Below are positions 55,210 through 64,000 of a stretch of DNA of 64,000 nt, piece by piece. The DNA lies in the NCBI GenBank assembly GCA_965201045.1, contig OZ241746.1:5022001-5086000 (forward strand), in the 5' to 3' direction. How positions within the stretch are numbered: position 1 is the first letter of the stretch; every line of letters begins with the position of its first letter. The position numbers and the translations under genes are program-made. The DNA comes from JAPORK01 sp026710285. GTDB taxonomy: Bacteria > Pseudomonadota > Gammaproteobacteria > Pseudomonadales > Endozoicomonadaceae. Below the pieces are notes generated by a model that saw nothing but the letters and a program-made list of their open reading frames with translations, was not told the DNA's origin and ran no database searches.

Positions 55210-55725
55210 TTATTTGAGTATTAACCTTCGGGGACGCTCTATCCACGAATGTGCACTGGCAGGTACAATCTCCATTATCTGAATTTCTTTTTCTGTAATG
55301 TGTACAATACGACCATGATTTCTGCCAAGATAATCACCTTCTGACACCAAATAAATATTGTCGTTTATTTTGATCAGCCCCTTAGCTCCACTTGCTTTTT
55401 GTAAAGTACCAACCATTGTAAAAGTATCAAAAGCAAATTTTTCCAGGAACTGTTTTTTCCTGTTCATATCGGGTTTTATATTACTGAAAATAGCACTGTG
55501 CATTGTTTTTGTGACCGCTTCCTCAAAAGGACTGCGCAAACCGGATGCCTGATAAGTAAAAGACTGGTAAGTTTGAATTTCAGGCAAAGCTGGTATCTCT
55601 CTTTTAGGCATACGTCTTAATTCAGCGACATACTGCTTTAAATCATTATGTTCTGTATCACCCTTACATCCTGTAAGCAGTAGTATACAAATACCTGATA
55701 AAATAAAACTTGTCCGCTTAATCAT
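55210..55725 (-). CDS. pilP: Type IV pilus lipoprotein PilP
   Basis: 171 residues from ATG 55725, which overlaps the end of pilO by eight bases and has GAGG about ten bases upstream. A longer reading from 55764 would displace the signal peptide. The lipoprotein signal is MIKRTSFILSGICILLLTGC with the lipobox Cys at residue 20. The C-terminal half (FDTFTMVGTLQKASGAKGLI, YLVSEDYLG-type segment, EIQIMEI) is the PilP beta domain that docks onto PilQ. It links the inner-membrane PilMNO platform to the secretin. Confidence 0.93.
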   Translation of the reverse strand: MIKRTSFILSGICILLLTGCKGDTEHNDLKQYVAELRRMPKREIPALPEIQTYQSFTYQASGLRSPFEEAVTKTMHSAIFSNIKPDMNRKKQFLEKFAFDTFTMVGTLQKASGAKGLIKINDNIYLVSEGDYLGRNHGRIVHITEKEIQIMEIVPASAHSWIERPRRLILK

Positions 55726-56335
55726 TGCGATTATCCTCGCCTTTGTAGCGATAAGTTTTTGCAAGAATTTGTAAACTTAGCTTTTCGTAGTTATTGATGT
55801 GTTTAATTTCAAAATCATGCAGTGTCACAATCCGTTTTAATGATGAAACACCGCTGATAAAGTTACCTATATCATGATATTTACCCGTTGCCTTAATCCT
55901 AATGGGCAGCTCAATAAAAAATTCTCTGTTGACTTCAGGCTGTAAAGCAATTTCATCAAATTCAAGTCCTGCCGTACGACCTATTTGTGTAATGTCTTCT
56001 AGTAAACTGGGTACTTCAGTATCACCGGGTAACTGATGGATAAGCGAATTAAACGTCTCTTCCATGGTTTTCATCTGTTGTCGGTAAGCATCAATATTAA
56101 CTGCTTTTTCCGCTTTTGTTTTTAGCTGTTGTTTAAGTGTACCCTCTTTTTGACGCTGAATTTTATGTTCATCTTTAAGCTGTGAATCCCACTTATAACC
56201 GAGAAAACCGATAACCATGACGATAAGTAAACATAAAATACCTTTTCCCAACACTGGCCAGCGGGAAATAGTGTCTATATCCAGTTCATTTAAATTGATG
56301 GTTTTGAGTGCAGCAATTTCTTCAGCAAGCTTCAT
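55718..56335 (-). CDS. pilO: Type IV pilus assembly protein PilO
   Basis: 205 residues. A short cytoplasmic N-terminus (LKTINLNELDIDTISRWPVLG) is followed by a single membrane helix (GILCLLIVMVIGFLGYKW), a coiled-coil region (KIQRQKEGTLKQQLKTKAEK) and a ferredoxin-like periplasmic domain (ELPIRIKATGKYHDIGNFIS). PilO pairs with PilN in the inner-membrane alignment complex. Its start is two bases after the pilN stop, with GAGGAG inside the end of pilN as ribosome site; its end overlaps pilP. These tight junctions suggest translational coupling. Confidence 0.93.
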   Translation of the reverse strand: MKLAEEIAALKTINLNELDIDTISRWPVLGKGILCLLIVMVIGFLGYKWDSQLKDEHKIQRQKEGTLKQQLKTKAEKAVNIDAYRQQMKTMEETFNSLIHQLPGDTEVPSLLEDITQIGRTAGLEFDEIALQPEVNREFFIELPIRIKATGKYHDIGNFISGVSSLKRIVTLHDFEIKHINNYEKLSLQILAKTYRYKGEDNRND

Positions 56336-56337
56336 CG

Positions 56338-56889
56338 TTAGCGTGTCTCCTCGCTGCCCGGCATAACCTGATCAACATTAACCTTAAACCTGCTACCATC
56401 ACCAATGTCCAGCCCTTTAACAGCAGTTAAGCGGGAGTTATCAAACCATTCAGAGCTGTCAAGATTGCGCATTAATGTTGAAACATTATTATTATTTTCG
56501 GCAATACCTTTAAGGGTCAGTGTTTGTCCTTTCATACTGAAAAAATCAAGATGTATATCTTTTGGAGTCAGGCGAACTAAATTATCAAAAACTCTTACAA
56601 TGACCGGTCTGTTTCCCTGTAAACTCTGTATCACCTGCATTCTGGCTAATAACTCTTCTTGCTTCTGTTTCAAGGTGCTGATTTCACGTATTTTTCGGTC
56701 AAGTATGCTTAACTCTCCCTGCAGATAAGCATTTCTTGATCTTTGATGATTAAGCTGCATGGAAATAAAAACATGTATCACCACCACCACCAGCAAAGTT
56801 AGTCCCGCTGTCACAGCCATTATATTGATAAAGTTTTTCTTTTCAGTTTGTCGCTTTAATTCTCTCCATGGCAGCAAATTGATGTTCAT
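56338..56889 (-). CDS. pilN: Type IV pilus assembly protein PilN
   Basis: 183 residues. The N-terminal MNINLLPWRELKR is the PilM-binding peptide of PilN. One membrane helix follows (IMAVTAGLTLLVVVVIHVFI), then a coiled coil (RKIREISTLKQKQEELLARM) and the periplasmic domain (LTPKDIHLDFFSMKGQTLTL). The start codon shares one base with the pilM stop (TAATG), a sign of coupled translation. Confidence 0.94.
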   Translation of the reverse strand: MNINLLPWRELKRQTEKKNFINIMAVTAGLTLLVVVVIHVFISMQLNHQRSRNAYLQGELSILDRKIREISTLKQKQEELLARMQVIQSLQGNRPVIVRVFDNLVRLTPKDIHLDFFSMKGQTLTLKGIAENNNNVSTLMRNLDSSEWFDNSRLTAVKGLDIGDGSRFKVNVDQVMPGSEETR

Positions 56890-57959
56890 TATACCGTCCT
56901 CATTGCCAAACCACAGGCCACATACAGTGCCGGCGCCATCTGATTAATCTGTTGTTTATCAACAGATGATGATAGTTTCATCGATGAACAGGGGTTTGCA
57001 ATACAGCAGGGAATATTGGCTAAAGATTCTGTTTGTTTTTCCAGTAAATCCATAGCAATCATACCACCTGATAAAACCACATGATCTACAGAGAGATGTT
57101 TGGTATTGTAAAATTGCTCTAAAAGTCGGTTAATATGCCCGGCACACTGTGAATGAAAAGTGGCTAATATTTGCTGATCACACGACTTTGGTAGTTCCTG
57201 TTGCACATAATACTTTAACGCTTCACTTAACGAATATTTACCCTCACTAAGACGCTCCACACAGTGTTTGCCTCCAAATGGATAGCTGCCAACATAAATA
57301 CTGTCCCCGTTTTGAAGCACATTTAAAGTAATAAACAGATCACCAATGTGCACTAATGCAACCCTGCTGTCTGCTTTTTTAAGCTGCAATTGTGATGCAA
57401 TAAGTGGATAGGCGCGCTCCATTGCATAGGTGGTTACATCAATGATCTGTGGTTTTAATCCTGCTAGGTTTAACAAACTTTCTCTTTCATCTACTATTTG
57501 CCGACGACATGCGACAAGTAATACATTGATTTTTGTATCATCATTCTCATTCTTTCCAAGGACATCAAAATCGATGGAAACCTCTTCAATGGAATAAGGT
57601 ATAATACGCTCAGCCTCTAAAATAATTTGATTTTCTATTTCTTCATCATTGAGTGAACCATCCATTATCAGCTGTTTTGTGATAATATTGGAAGAAGAGA
57701 CTGCTGAAACTGCTTTTTTAGTGGAGAATTTCCCTTTTTTAATCATTTGTTCTAAGCACTGGCTTTGCGCCTCAATATCAACTGTATCTTCTGTCTTAGT
57801 ATTTTTTGTTATTTGCCCACTTTGCGGTAAGACTTCACGTGCGTAAGCTTCAACACGGAAGGTATCGCCTTCTGAAGTAAGCTCAAGCAGCGATAATGAC
57901 AAACTGTCAATATCAACGCCCAGCATAGTGTTTTGCCGTTTACGAAATAAACTAAGCAC
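56889..57959 (-). CDS. pilM: Type IV pilus actin-like ATPase PilM
   Basis: 356 residues from GTG 57959, which has GGAG six bases upstream. This is the first gene of the pilMNOPQ-aroK operon. An FtsA/actin-like fold is indicated by MLGVDIDSLSLSLLEL (phosphate-1 loop), ALVHIGDLFITLNVLQNGD (phosphate-2 region) and VVLSGGMIAMDLL (adenosine region). It sits on the cytoplasmic face and binds the PilN N-terminus. Divergent from mrcA over 144 bases, where both promoters must lie. No pilin or pilus motor gene is in the window. Confidence 0.94.
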   Translation of the reverse strand: MLSLFRKRQNTMLGVDIDSLSLSLLELTSEGDTFRVEAYAREVLPQSGQITKNTKTEDTVDIEAQSQCLEQMIKKGKFSTKKAVSAVSSSNIITKQLIMDGSLNDEEIENQIILEAERIIPYSIEEVSIDFDVLGKNENDDTKINVLLVACRRQIVDERESLLNLAGLKPQIIDVTTYAMERAYPLIASQLQLKKADSRVALVHIGDLFITLNVLQNGDSIYVGSYPFGGKHCVERLSEGKYSLSEALKYYVQQELPKSCDQQILATFHSQCAGHINRLLEQFYNTKHLSVDHVVLSGGMIAMDLLEKQTESLANIPCCIANPCSSMKLSSSVDKQQINQMAPALYVACGLAMRTV

Positions 57960-58103
57960 AAAAGTCTCCGCTATTTTCTTTTCTTATAATTAAATCGTTA
58001 TACTTTTACATTTATTTAGCGTTATTATCATGACGGGCAAACTAAAAATGTTAATTTACTGTAAAAACACTTATCATTTAACAAACACAAAATATGATAT
58101 TTT

Positions 58104-60500
58104 ATGAAACAGTTGTATAAAAAATTATTGACACCCTTTATAAAGCTTGTAATTGCAGGCTCAGTTATTTTTTGTACCATTATTACAGCAGGTTATTTTT
58201 ACTATGCTCCCACACTTCCATCTGTAGAAACACTCAGAAATATCCGTTTGCAAACCCCTTTACGTATTTACACTCAGGACAATAAGTTAATTGCCGAGTT
58301 TGGTGAAAGAAGAAGAATTCCTGTTGCTTTTGAACAAATTCCTCCCTGGTTAATCTATGCATTTATAGCGGCAGAAGATAACGGGTTCTACACTAACAGC
58401 GGCATTGATGTTGGCAGTCTTATGCGGGCTGCCTGGGAACTCATCACAACAGGACATATTCAAACCGGTGGCAGTACCATCACCATGCAGGTTGCACGAA
58501 ACTTTTTCTTAAGTCATGAACGTTCATTTTCACGTAAGTTCAAAGAGATTCTTTTAGCGCTGCAAATAACCCAAAAACTCTCTAAACAAGAGATAATAAC
58601 CCTTTATCTGAATAAAATTTATCTTGGTAATCGTGCATACGGTGTAGAAGCTGCTGCTAATATTTACTATGGTAAATCGATCAGCAAACTGTCTCTGGCA
58701 CAGATGGCAATGATTGCTGAATTACCTAAAGCGCCTTCTATCTATAATCCATTGGTTAATCCTGAGCGTGCAATCATACGCAGGAACTGGATTTTATCAC
58801 GTATGCTCAAGTTAAAGTATATTACCCAAGAAGATTATAATCTGGCTGTAGCTCAGCCTGTTACTGCCCGTTATCACTGTTTACCTGTTGAATTTTCTGC
58901 GCCTTATGTGGCAGAAATGGCTCGTCAAGAAATTGTAAAGCGTTATGGTCAGGATGGTTATTATAATATGAAGGTATATACGACTATCAATAGTGCTGAT
59001 CAACTAAAAGCCAGGCAGGTAATTATTGACGGACTAAACCGGTACGACCGCAGACATGGTTACCGCGGTGCTGAAAAAAATCTTGGTAACGACCCTGAGT
59101 TATGGAAAAGTACACTAAAACAGACAAACAATATTGCTAATCTTGTTCCGGCTGTTGTGCTTCAGGTCAATAAATACAGTGTAAATATCTTGCTAAAAAA
59201 TAATCAAATCAACATGATTCCATGGCAGGGTCTTGCCTGGGCAAAGCCAATGATTGATGTTAATAAGACAGGAGCTGCACCTAAAACAGCAGATCAAATA
59301 TTAAAAACCGGTGATTTTATCTGGGTTAAAAAGGATAACACCAACAACTATGAACTTGCACAGAAACCTCAAGCACAAGGTGCATTAATTTCATTACACC
59401 CTGAAAGTGGTGCCATTAAAGCGCTTATAGGAGGATATGATTTTAATCAAAGTCATTTTAACCGGGCTGTTCAGGCTTCCCGACAGATAGGTTCAACCAT
59501 TAAACCTTTTTTATATAGCGCCGCACTGGCAAACGGAATGACAGCAGCATCTGTTATCAATGATGCGCCTGTGGTCATAGGGAGTTATGATGAAGAAGAC
59601 TGGCGTCCACACAATGCAGACAGTAAATTTAACGGACCTACATTGCTCAGAAAAGCTTTTTATCAGTCAAGAAATTTAGTTTCTATCCGCATATTACAAC
59701 AAATTGGTATCACTAAGACACTTAACTATATTCAACGTTTTGGATTGCCTATTGAGCAGTTCCCCGACTATCTTTCACTGGCCGTAGGGGCTGTTGATTT
59801 GACTCCCATGCAACTTACTTCAGGCTTTGCAGTGTTGGCTAATGGAGGTTACACGGTTAAGCCTTATCTGATTGATAAAATCATATCGCCAGATGGTTTA
59901 ATATTCCAGGTCATACCTCCCAGACTCTGCCATATAGCACAGTCATCTAATGCAAAAAATGCTGATGACATTTCTAAAACTTTTCCTGCAATTCAACAAG
60001 GAGAACAATCTGCATCAAATAATTGCGAAAAAGCTGCAATAGATTCACGCGTTAACTATATTATGAACAATATTATGCAGGATGTTATAAAACTGGGAAC
60101 AGGGCGGCGGGCTAAAGTGTTACATCGTTCAGATTTAGCCGGAAAAACCGGAACGTCCAATGGTCATAAAGATGTATGGTTTGCCGGATATAATCCGGAC
60201 ATATTAACGGTTGTTTGGATGGGTAAAGATAATTCAACAACATTAGGGCAGTGGGAATATGGTGCCAATGTCGCATTACCAATCTGGATTCATTATATGC
60301 GTTATGCATTAAAAAACCTTCCTGAAAAGTGGTTTACACAACCGTTAGGTTTAGTTACTGTGCGTATCAATAAAAATACGGGTGAATATGCACATTCTGA
60401 TGACCCTGACAGCTTTTTTGAGATTTTCAGAAAAGAATTGGCACCTTCTCCTGCGCAACATAATACAAATAATAATTTTCAACCCGGAGATATTTTCTGA
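58104..60500 (+). CDS. mrcA: Penicillin-binding protein 1A
   Basis: 798 residues, a bifunctional class A PBP that polymerises and cross-links peptidoglycan. A membrane anchor (IKLVIAGSVIFCTIITAGYF) is followed by glycosyltransferase 51 with AAEDNGFYTNSG (catalytic Glu), QTGGSTITMQVARN and KIYLGNRAYGVEAAA. The transpeptidase domain has STIK (catalytic Ser in RQIGSTIKPF), SRN (QSRNLVS) and KTGTSN. An OB-like insert lies between them. The length is close to E. coli PBP1A. The ATG at 58104 has a weak ribosome site. A dehydrogenase starts directly at the next base after its TGA. Confidence 0.96.
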   Translation: MKQLYKKLLTPFIKLVIAGSVIFCTIITAGYFYYAPTLPSVETLRNIRLQTPLRIYTQDNKLIAEFGERRRIPVAFEQIPPWLIYAFIAAEDNGFYTNSGIDVGSLMRAAWELITTGHIQTGGSTITMQVARNFFLSHERSFSRKFKEILLALQITQKLSKQEIITLYLNKIYLGNRAYGVEAAANIYYGKSISKLSLAQMAMIAELPKAPSIYNPLVNPERAIIRRNWILSRMLKLKYITQEDYNLAVAQPVTARYHCLPVEFSAPYVAEMARQEIVKRYGQDGYYNMKVYTTINSADQLKARQVIIDGLNRYDRRHGYRGAEKNLGNDPELWKSTLKQTNNIANLVPAVVLQVNKYSVNILLKNNQINMIPWQGLAWAKPMIDVNKTGAAPKTADQILKTGDFIWVKKDNTNNYELAQKPQAQGALISLHPESGAIKALIGGYDFNQSHFNRAVQASRQIGSTIKPFLYSAALANGMTAASVINDAPVVIGSYDEEDWRPHNADSKFNGPTLLRKAFYQSRNLVSIRILQQIGITKTLNYIQRFGLPIEQFPDYLSLAVGAVDLTPMQLTSGFAVLANGGYTVKPYLIDKIISPDGLIFQVIPPRLCHIAQSSNAKNADDISKTFPAIQQGEQSASNNCEKAAIDSRVNYIMNNIMQDVIKLGTGRRAKVLHRSDLAGKTGTSNGHKDVWFAGYNPDILTVVWMGKDNSTTLGQWEYGANVALPIWIHYMRYALKNLPEKWFTQPLGLVTVRINKNTGEYAHSDDPDSFFEIFRKELAPSPAQHNTNNNFQPGDIF

Positions 60501-61457
60501 ATGAATATTGTAATACTTGATGGTTTTTTTTTAAATCCCGCTGATGATGGCTGGTCTGCTATAAAAAAATTGGGTAATGTCACAATTTACAACAGAACTG
60601 CCATCAACCTCGTCGTTGAACGTTCTTTTGATGCTGATATTATTCTCACCAATAAAACACCACTCAATGCGCAAATATTACGCCAGCTACCCCGGTTAAA
60701 ATTTATTTCTATACTGGCAACAGGGTTTGATATCATCGATATTGATGCAGCCAGACAACAAGATATTCTGGTAGCCAATGTTCCTGCTTATAGTACTGAT
60801 TCAGTTGCACAATATGTTTTTGCAGCACTACTCGCATTTATTCAGAAGCCTGAAAAACATCATGATGCAGTTAAATCCGGACAATGGAGTAGTCAAAATA
60901 ATTTTTCTTTCTGGCTTTCACCTTTATATGAATTATCAGGCAAAACGATGGGAATTATCGGTATGGGAAATACCGGACGTGCTGTGGCAAAAATTGCTGA
61001 TACTTTTGGTATGAAAGTGATTGCTGTTAGCCCCCGTCAAAAGAATAAACCAGATCTGCGTTATTTTTCGTGGCAAACAGTTAATGATGTTTTTGAGCAG
61101 AGTGATATTGTTTCACTACACTGTCCATTAAATGAACAAACGCTAAAATTCGTTAATAAAGAGCTGCTGTTACAAATGAAACCTTCTTCCTTGCTGATTA
61201 ACAGCGCAAGAGGCGAACTGATCTGTGAAGAAGATTTAGCTGATGTATTAAATAATAACAAAATAGCAGGGGCAATACTTGATGTTTTATCTGTAGAACC
61301 TCCTCCTGCTGATAACCCATTATTATCTGCAAAAAACTGTCAAATCACACCACATATTGCATGGGCTACCATCGAAGCAAGAAAACGTCTTATCAGACAA
61401 ACGTACGACAACATTGATGCTTTTCTCAAAGGAAATCCTGTCAATATTATAAACTAA
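60501..61457 (+). CDS. D-isomer-specific 2-hydroxyacid dehydrogenase, glycerate dehydrogenase-like
   Basis: 318 residues. The NAD-binding motif GMGNTGRAVAK and the catalytic set are intact: Arg in NSARGELI, Glu in LSVEPPP and His in TPHIAW. The C-terminal ITPHIAWATIEARKRLI is characteristic of hydroxypyruvate reductase/glycerate dehydrogenase (HprA type), so D-glycerate to hydroxypyruvate is the likeliest reaction; substrate cannot be proved by eye. The start follows the mrcA stop with no gap and must be read from the same mRNA, although the functions are unrelated. No terminator is evident downstream. Confidence 0.9.
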   Translation: MNIVILDGFFLNPADDGWSAIKKLGNVTIYNRTAINLVVERSFDADIILTNKTPLNAQILRQLPRLKFISILATGFDIIDIDAARQQDILVANVPAYSTDSVAQYVFAALLAFIQKPEKHHDAVKSGQWSSQNNFSFWLSPLYELSGKTMGIIGMGNTGRAVAKIADTFGMKVIAVSPRQKNKPDLRYFSWQTVNDVFEQSDIVSLHCPLNEQTLKFVNKELLLQMKPSSLLINSARGELICEEDLADVLNNNKIAGAILDVLSVEPPPADNPLLSAKNCQITPHIAWATIEARKRLIRQTYDNIDAFLKGNPVNIIN

Positions 61458-62191
61458 AAATATAGATTTTATGTCGTTTATGGCTAAAATCGATAATCAT
61501 CTTTGATTTTTAATTTCAGCTGCTGAGCAGTTACAGAAATTTTAATTATAAAATAATATCGGTTGCTGTATACATGATATACTTTTACCATTGTATAGTC
61601 CATATTCACAGTCAACTCCTTTTACATGGACAGATGTTTTTCATCCTCATATATCTCTGCTAAATAAACAGACTCTGATACATTTTTAGAAATAAAGTTA
61701 GTGTTAATAATATACGCAAAATAACAGCATATTAAAATATAGCCAAAAAAAGATGTTTATTTTTTTGGTTAAAAAAACAATAAATTAAAAGGGTCTCTGC
61801 CAAACTTTTAAAGTGTGCATTTCTTTTCATTATATTCTGTTCTTTTTATGATTTATGAAATTGCGATTAAAAAAATTATATAAAATACAGCATAAAAAAT
61901 AAAGACTTTATACTTATATTTTGTATTAATTGGGTTTTTCATCTTGTTGATTTAAAGAGAAATTGTAGCTACTTTTATCTAATTGCCTGCCAGAGTCTGC
62001 TGATGTTTTGTTATTTGATTCAGTGAGTCAAATAACAAAACATCAGCAGACCCTAAAACAGAATCACATTATTTTGCAGGAGGTTAATAATGTACGCAGA
62101 GAGCATAAAACCTCAGGAGAAATTTATTTGGTAATATTCACGCTGTTGTATCTGTTCAGAACGATAAGATTATAAACAGCCTCCGAAGAAA
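61458..62191. other. Long gap with extended inverted repeat
   Basis: 734 bases between the convergent dehydrogenase and hemH genes, with no protein-coding frame I can support. The sequence is very AT-rich except around the perfect inverted repeat at 61995-62051. No match to toxin spacers was seen. Confidence 0.55.
61995..62051. repeat. Perfect 24-bp inverted repeat (possible structured RNA or cruciform)
   Basis: The left arm 61995-62018 begins GTCTGCTGATG and is perfectly complementary to 62028-62051, which ends CATCAGCAGAC. The nine-base centre (TTCAGTGAG) can add three more pairs, leaving a three-base loop. Neither side has the T-run of an intrinsic terminator. Confidence 0.9.
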
Positions 62192-63214
62192 TCAGCGCAA
62201 CCCGGTCAGCGAAAACCAGTGTAAAATGGCGTTCACCCAGGCTTCATGGCTGTTAAGACAGGGTACAAGGGTTAACTTTTCTCCTCCTGCCCGTTCAAAC
62301 AGTATACGCCCACGAATACCTATTTCTTCAACTGTTTCAAGGCAGTCTGCTGTAAATGAAGGACAGATAACTAATAAACGTTTAATGCCTTTTTCTGCCA
62401 GTTCTACCAGGACTTTATCTGTATAGGGTTCCAGCCATTTAGCTTTTCCAAGGCGAGACTGGAAACTCATTGAATATTGACCGGCAGGAATCTTTGCTTT
62501 TTTTGCAAAATATTCGGTTGTTTTAGTGACCTGATAACGATAGCAAGTCGCATGGGCCGGTGATGCTGTTTTACAGCAATCTTGTTGGAGACAATGCTTT
62601 TTGGTGGGATCTTCTTTAAGAATGTGTCGTTCAGGTATGCCATGATAACTAAACAGGATATGATCATACGGCTGTTCAAGTGTTTCTCTGGTGGTTGCTA
62701 CTAATGCGTCTATATAATCAGAATGCTGATAAAAAGGAGGAATGATATTTAAACGGCAGTGTATATTTAATTTTTTAACTACACGATTTATCTCTTTGAT
62801 ACAGCTTTTAACAGTAGAACCTGCATAATGAGGGTACAGAGGTAAAATAACAATTTCTTCTGCTGCCGGATATTTTTTTTTAATAGTCAGTAATTGCTGT
62901 TCTATAGATGGAGAACCATAGCGCATTGCCATAAAGATGGGTTGGACTGTTTTTTCGTTAACTGCCTGTTGTAAGGCAAGACTGTTTACCAGCAAAGGAG
63001 AACCTTTTTTAGTCCAGACAGACTGATAAGCGTGAGCAGATTTTGCTGAACGTAGAGGGACGATACAGAAACTAACTAATATTTTTCTTACAATCCAGGG
63101 TAAATCAATAACATCTGGATCCATCAAAAACTGATTAAGATAACGACGAACATCTTGTACCGATGGAGAATCTGGTGTTCCAAGATTAAGCAATAACCCA
63201 ATTTTTTCTACCAT
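62192..63214 (-). CDS. hemH: Ferrochelatase
   Basis: 340 residues, normal length. It inserts ferrous iron into protoporphyrin IX as the last step of heme synthesis. The start MVEKIGLLLNLGTPDSP is typical. The catalytic His is in FSYHGIPERH and the conserved acidic pair is in CLETVEEIGIRG. A Cys-rich stretch (HCLQQDCCKTASPAHATC) lies between the two lobes; similar Cys sets occur in several bacterial ferrochelatases, and whether it binds a cluster here is open. The gene follows ribF by 46 bases on the same strand. Confidence 0.96.
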   Translation of the reverse strand: MVEKIGLLLNLGTPDSPSVQDVRRYLNQFLMDPDVIDLPWIVRKILVSFCIVPLRSAKSAHAYQSVWTKKGSPLLVNSLALQQAVNEKTVQPIFMAMRYGSPSIEQQLLTIKKKYPAAEEIVILPLYPHYAGSTVKSCIKEINRVVKKLNIHCRLNIIPPFYQHSDYIDALVATTRETLEQPYDHILFSYHGIPERHILKEDPTKKHCLQQDCCKTASPAHATCYRYQVTKTTEYFAKKAKIPAGQYSMSFQSRLGKAKWLEPYTDKVLVELAEKGIKRLLVICPSFTADCLETVEEIGIRGRILFERAGGEKLTLVPCLNSHEAWVNAILHWFSLTGLR

Positions 63215-63260
63215 ATAGAAACTCCTTTTGTTACTCTATTTTTAGTATTTATTGTAGATT

Positions 63261-64000
63261 TTATACAGCAAAGCGCTGTTTAACAGTCAAAATATCTTGT
63301 TCAATAGCCTGCTTTAACACAGACAAAGAAGAAAAACGTTTTTCGTCTCTTATTTTTTCAAGCAGTTCAACAGTCAGTAATTTACCATATAAGTTTCCTT
63401 CAAAGTTAAGAATGTGTACTTCAAACGAAGGTCCAGTACCACTAACAGTTGGTTTTATACCTGCATTAGCAACCGCAAAATAAGGTTTATCCAGACCATA
63501 AACCCGAACAGCAAAAACACCGTTAATTGGAAGTTCATGTCTTTTAATATGTAAATTTGCAGTAGGAACCCCAATTGTTTGACCTAGCTCATTGCCTTTT
63601 ATAACTCTGCCGCTTAACCGGAAAGGACGTCCCAATAATTTATTTGCTGCACTAAAATTAGCCTCTTTGAGTAGCTGTCTTATTTTTGAACTGCTGACAC
63701 GTTCGGTTTCACAACAGATAGTACTGCTTTGTTGTATAGTAAAGCCAAACTTGTTACTAAAATGGTGCAACAAGTTAAAATTTCCTTTTCTGTCACATCC
63801 AAATTGAAAATCATCGCCAATGATCAAGTGTTGTATTTCCAGTTTTTTTATTAATACATCGCAAATAAATTCTTCAGCAGATAATTGCCGAAAATGTTCT
63901 GTAAAGGGTTGACACAATACAAAATCAATTCCAAGTGTAGCCAAGATTTGTAACTTTTCTCTGAAGTTATAAATTCTTGCAGGTTTTTTATTTGCAATCA
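63261..64000 (-). CDS. ribF: Bifunctional riboflavin kinase/FAD synthetase (5' part outside window)
   Basis: The frame stays open to the window edge (upstream codons read ANKKPARIYNFREKLQIL), so the TTG at 63944 is not the start and the 5' end lies beyond 64000. The FAD synthetase part has GDDFQFGCDRKGN and ERVSSSKIRQLL. The riboflavin kinase domain has GNELGQTIGVPTANL, NAGIKPTVSGTG and FEVHILNFEGNLYGK. It makes FMN and FAD from riboflavin. About 80-90 N-terminal residues, including the nucleotide-binding HxGH, are not visible. Confidence 0.95.
   Translation of the reverse strand, partial: IANKKPARIYNFREKLQILATLGIDFVLCQPFTEHFRQLSAEEFICDVLIKKLEIQHLIIGDDFQFGCDRKGNFNLLHHFSNKFGFTIQQSSTICCETERVSSSKIRQLLKEANFSAANKLLGRPFRLSGRVIKGNELGQTIGVPTANLHIKRHELPINGVFAVRVYGLDKPYFAVANAGIKPTVSGTGPSFEVHILNFEGNLYGKLLTVELLEKIRDEKRFSSLSVLKQAIEQDILTVKQRFAV

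Noticed and set aside
63944..63946. TTG at 63944 as the start of ribF
   Set aside because: The frame continues upstream to the window edge with sequence matching RibF, so the gene is truncated by the window, not short.

Overview
This is an AT-rich window from a gammaproteobacterium. The best evidence is the divergent pair mrcA and pilMNOPQ-aroK, a classic gammaproteobacterial arrangement, together with recognisable polA, rsmI, hemH and ribF genes. Long non-coding gaps, relics of mobile DNA and many exported proteins without recognised homologues suggest a host-associated lifestyle. That last point is inference, and I cannot name the genus from sequence alone.

Bases 1-40533 hold seven head-to-tail, very large Rhs/YD-repeat genes with a period of about 6 kb. 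The first is cut by the window edge, so the array probably continues to the left. Each complete gene encodes about 1804-1865 residues: a Sec-type signal peptide, a Lys/Asn-rich linker, an N-terminal VDPRTG shell region, a YD-repeat region and the Rhs core motif SEDPAGDGYAFGSNNP. After the core comes a tail of 316-377 residues with hydrophobic segments, an acidic Ala-rich linker and a conserved C-terminal domain that I do not recognise. All seven frames are open. The core has almost exactly the same length in every copy, while the tail varies. No immunity-type gene lies between copies.

The six spacers between the toxin-like genes share one plan: a hairpin after each gene, then a decayed antisense copy of the last 20 codons of polA, then an AT-rich leader and ribosome binding site. 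The intact polA, which reads toward the array, sits at the right-hand end exactly where a seventh relic would be. The array therefore looks like amplification of a unit of polA tail plus Rhs gene, built against the 3' end of polA. I consider this the most interesting structure in the window.

Bases 43777-50442 form an accessory stretch: five unrecognised proteins (three with signal peptides), methionine sulfoxide reductase B, a REP-like hairpin, probable IS200/IS605-type end relics and a dispersed 60-bp repeat.

Bases 50894-64000 are largely core genome: rsmI and a YggT-family gene on the + strand; aroK preceded by the type IV pilus assembly operon pilMNOPQ on the - strand; divergent mrcA (PBP1A) followed at once by a D-2-hydroxyacid dehydrogenase; then hemH and the 3' part of ribF on the - strand. 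A long, perfectly matched inverted repeat lies in the gap before hemH.
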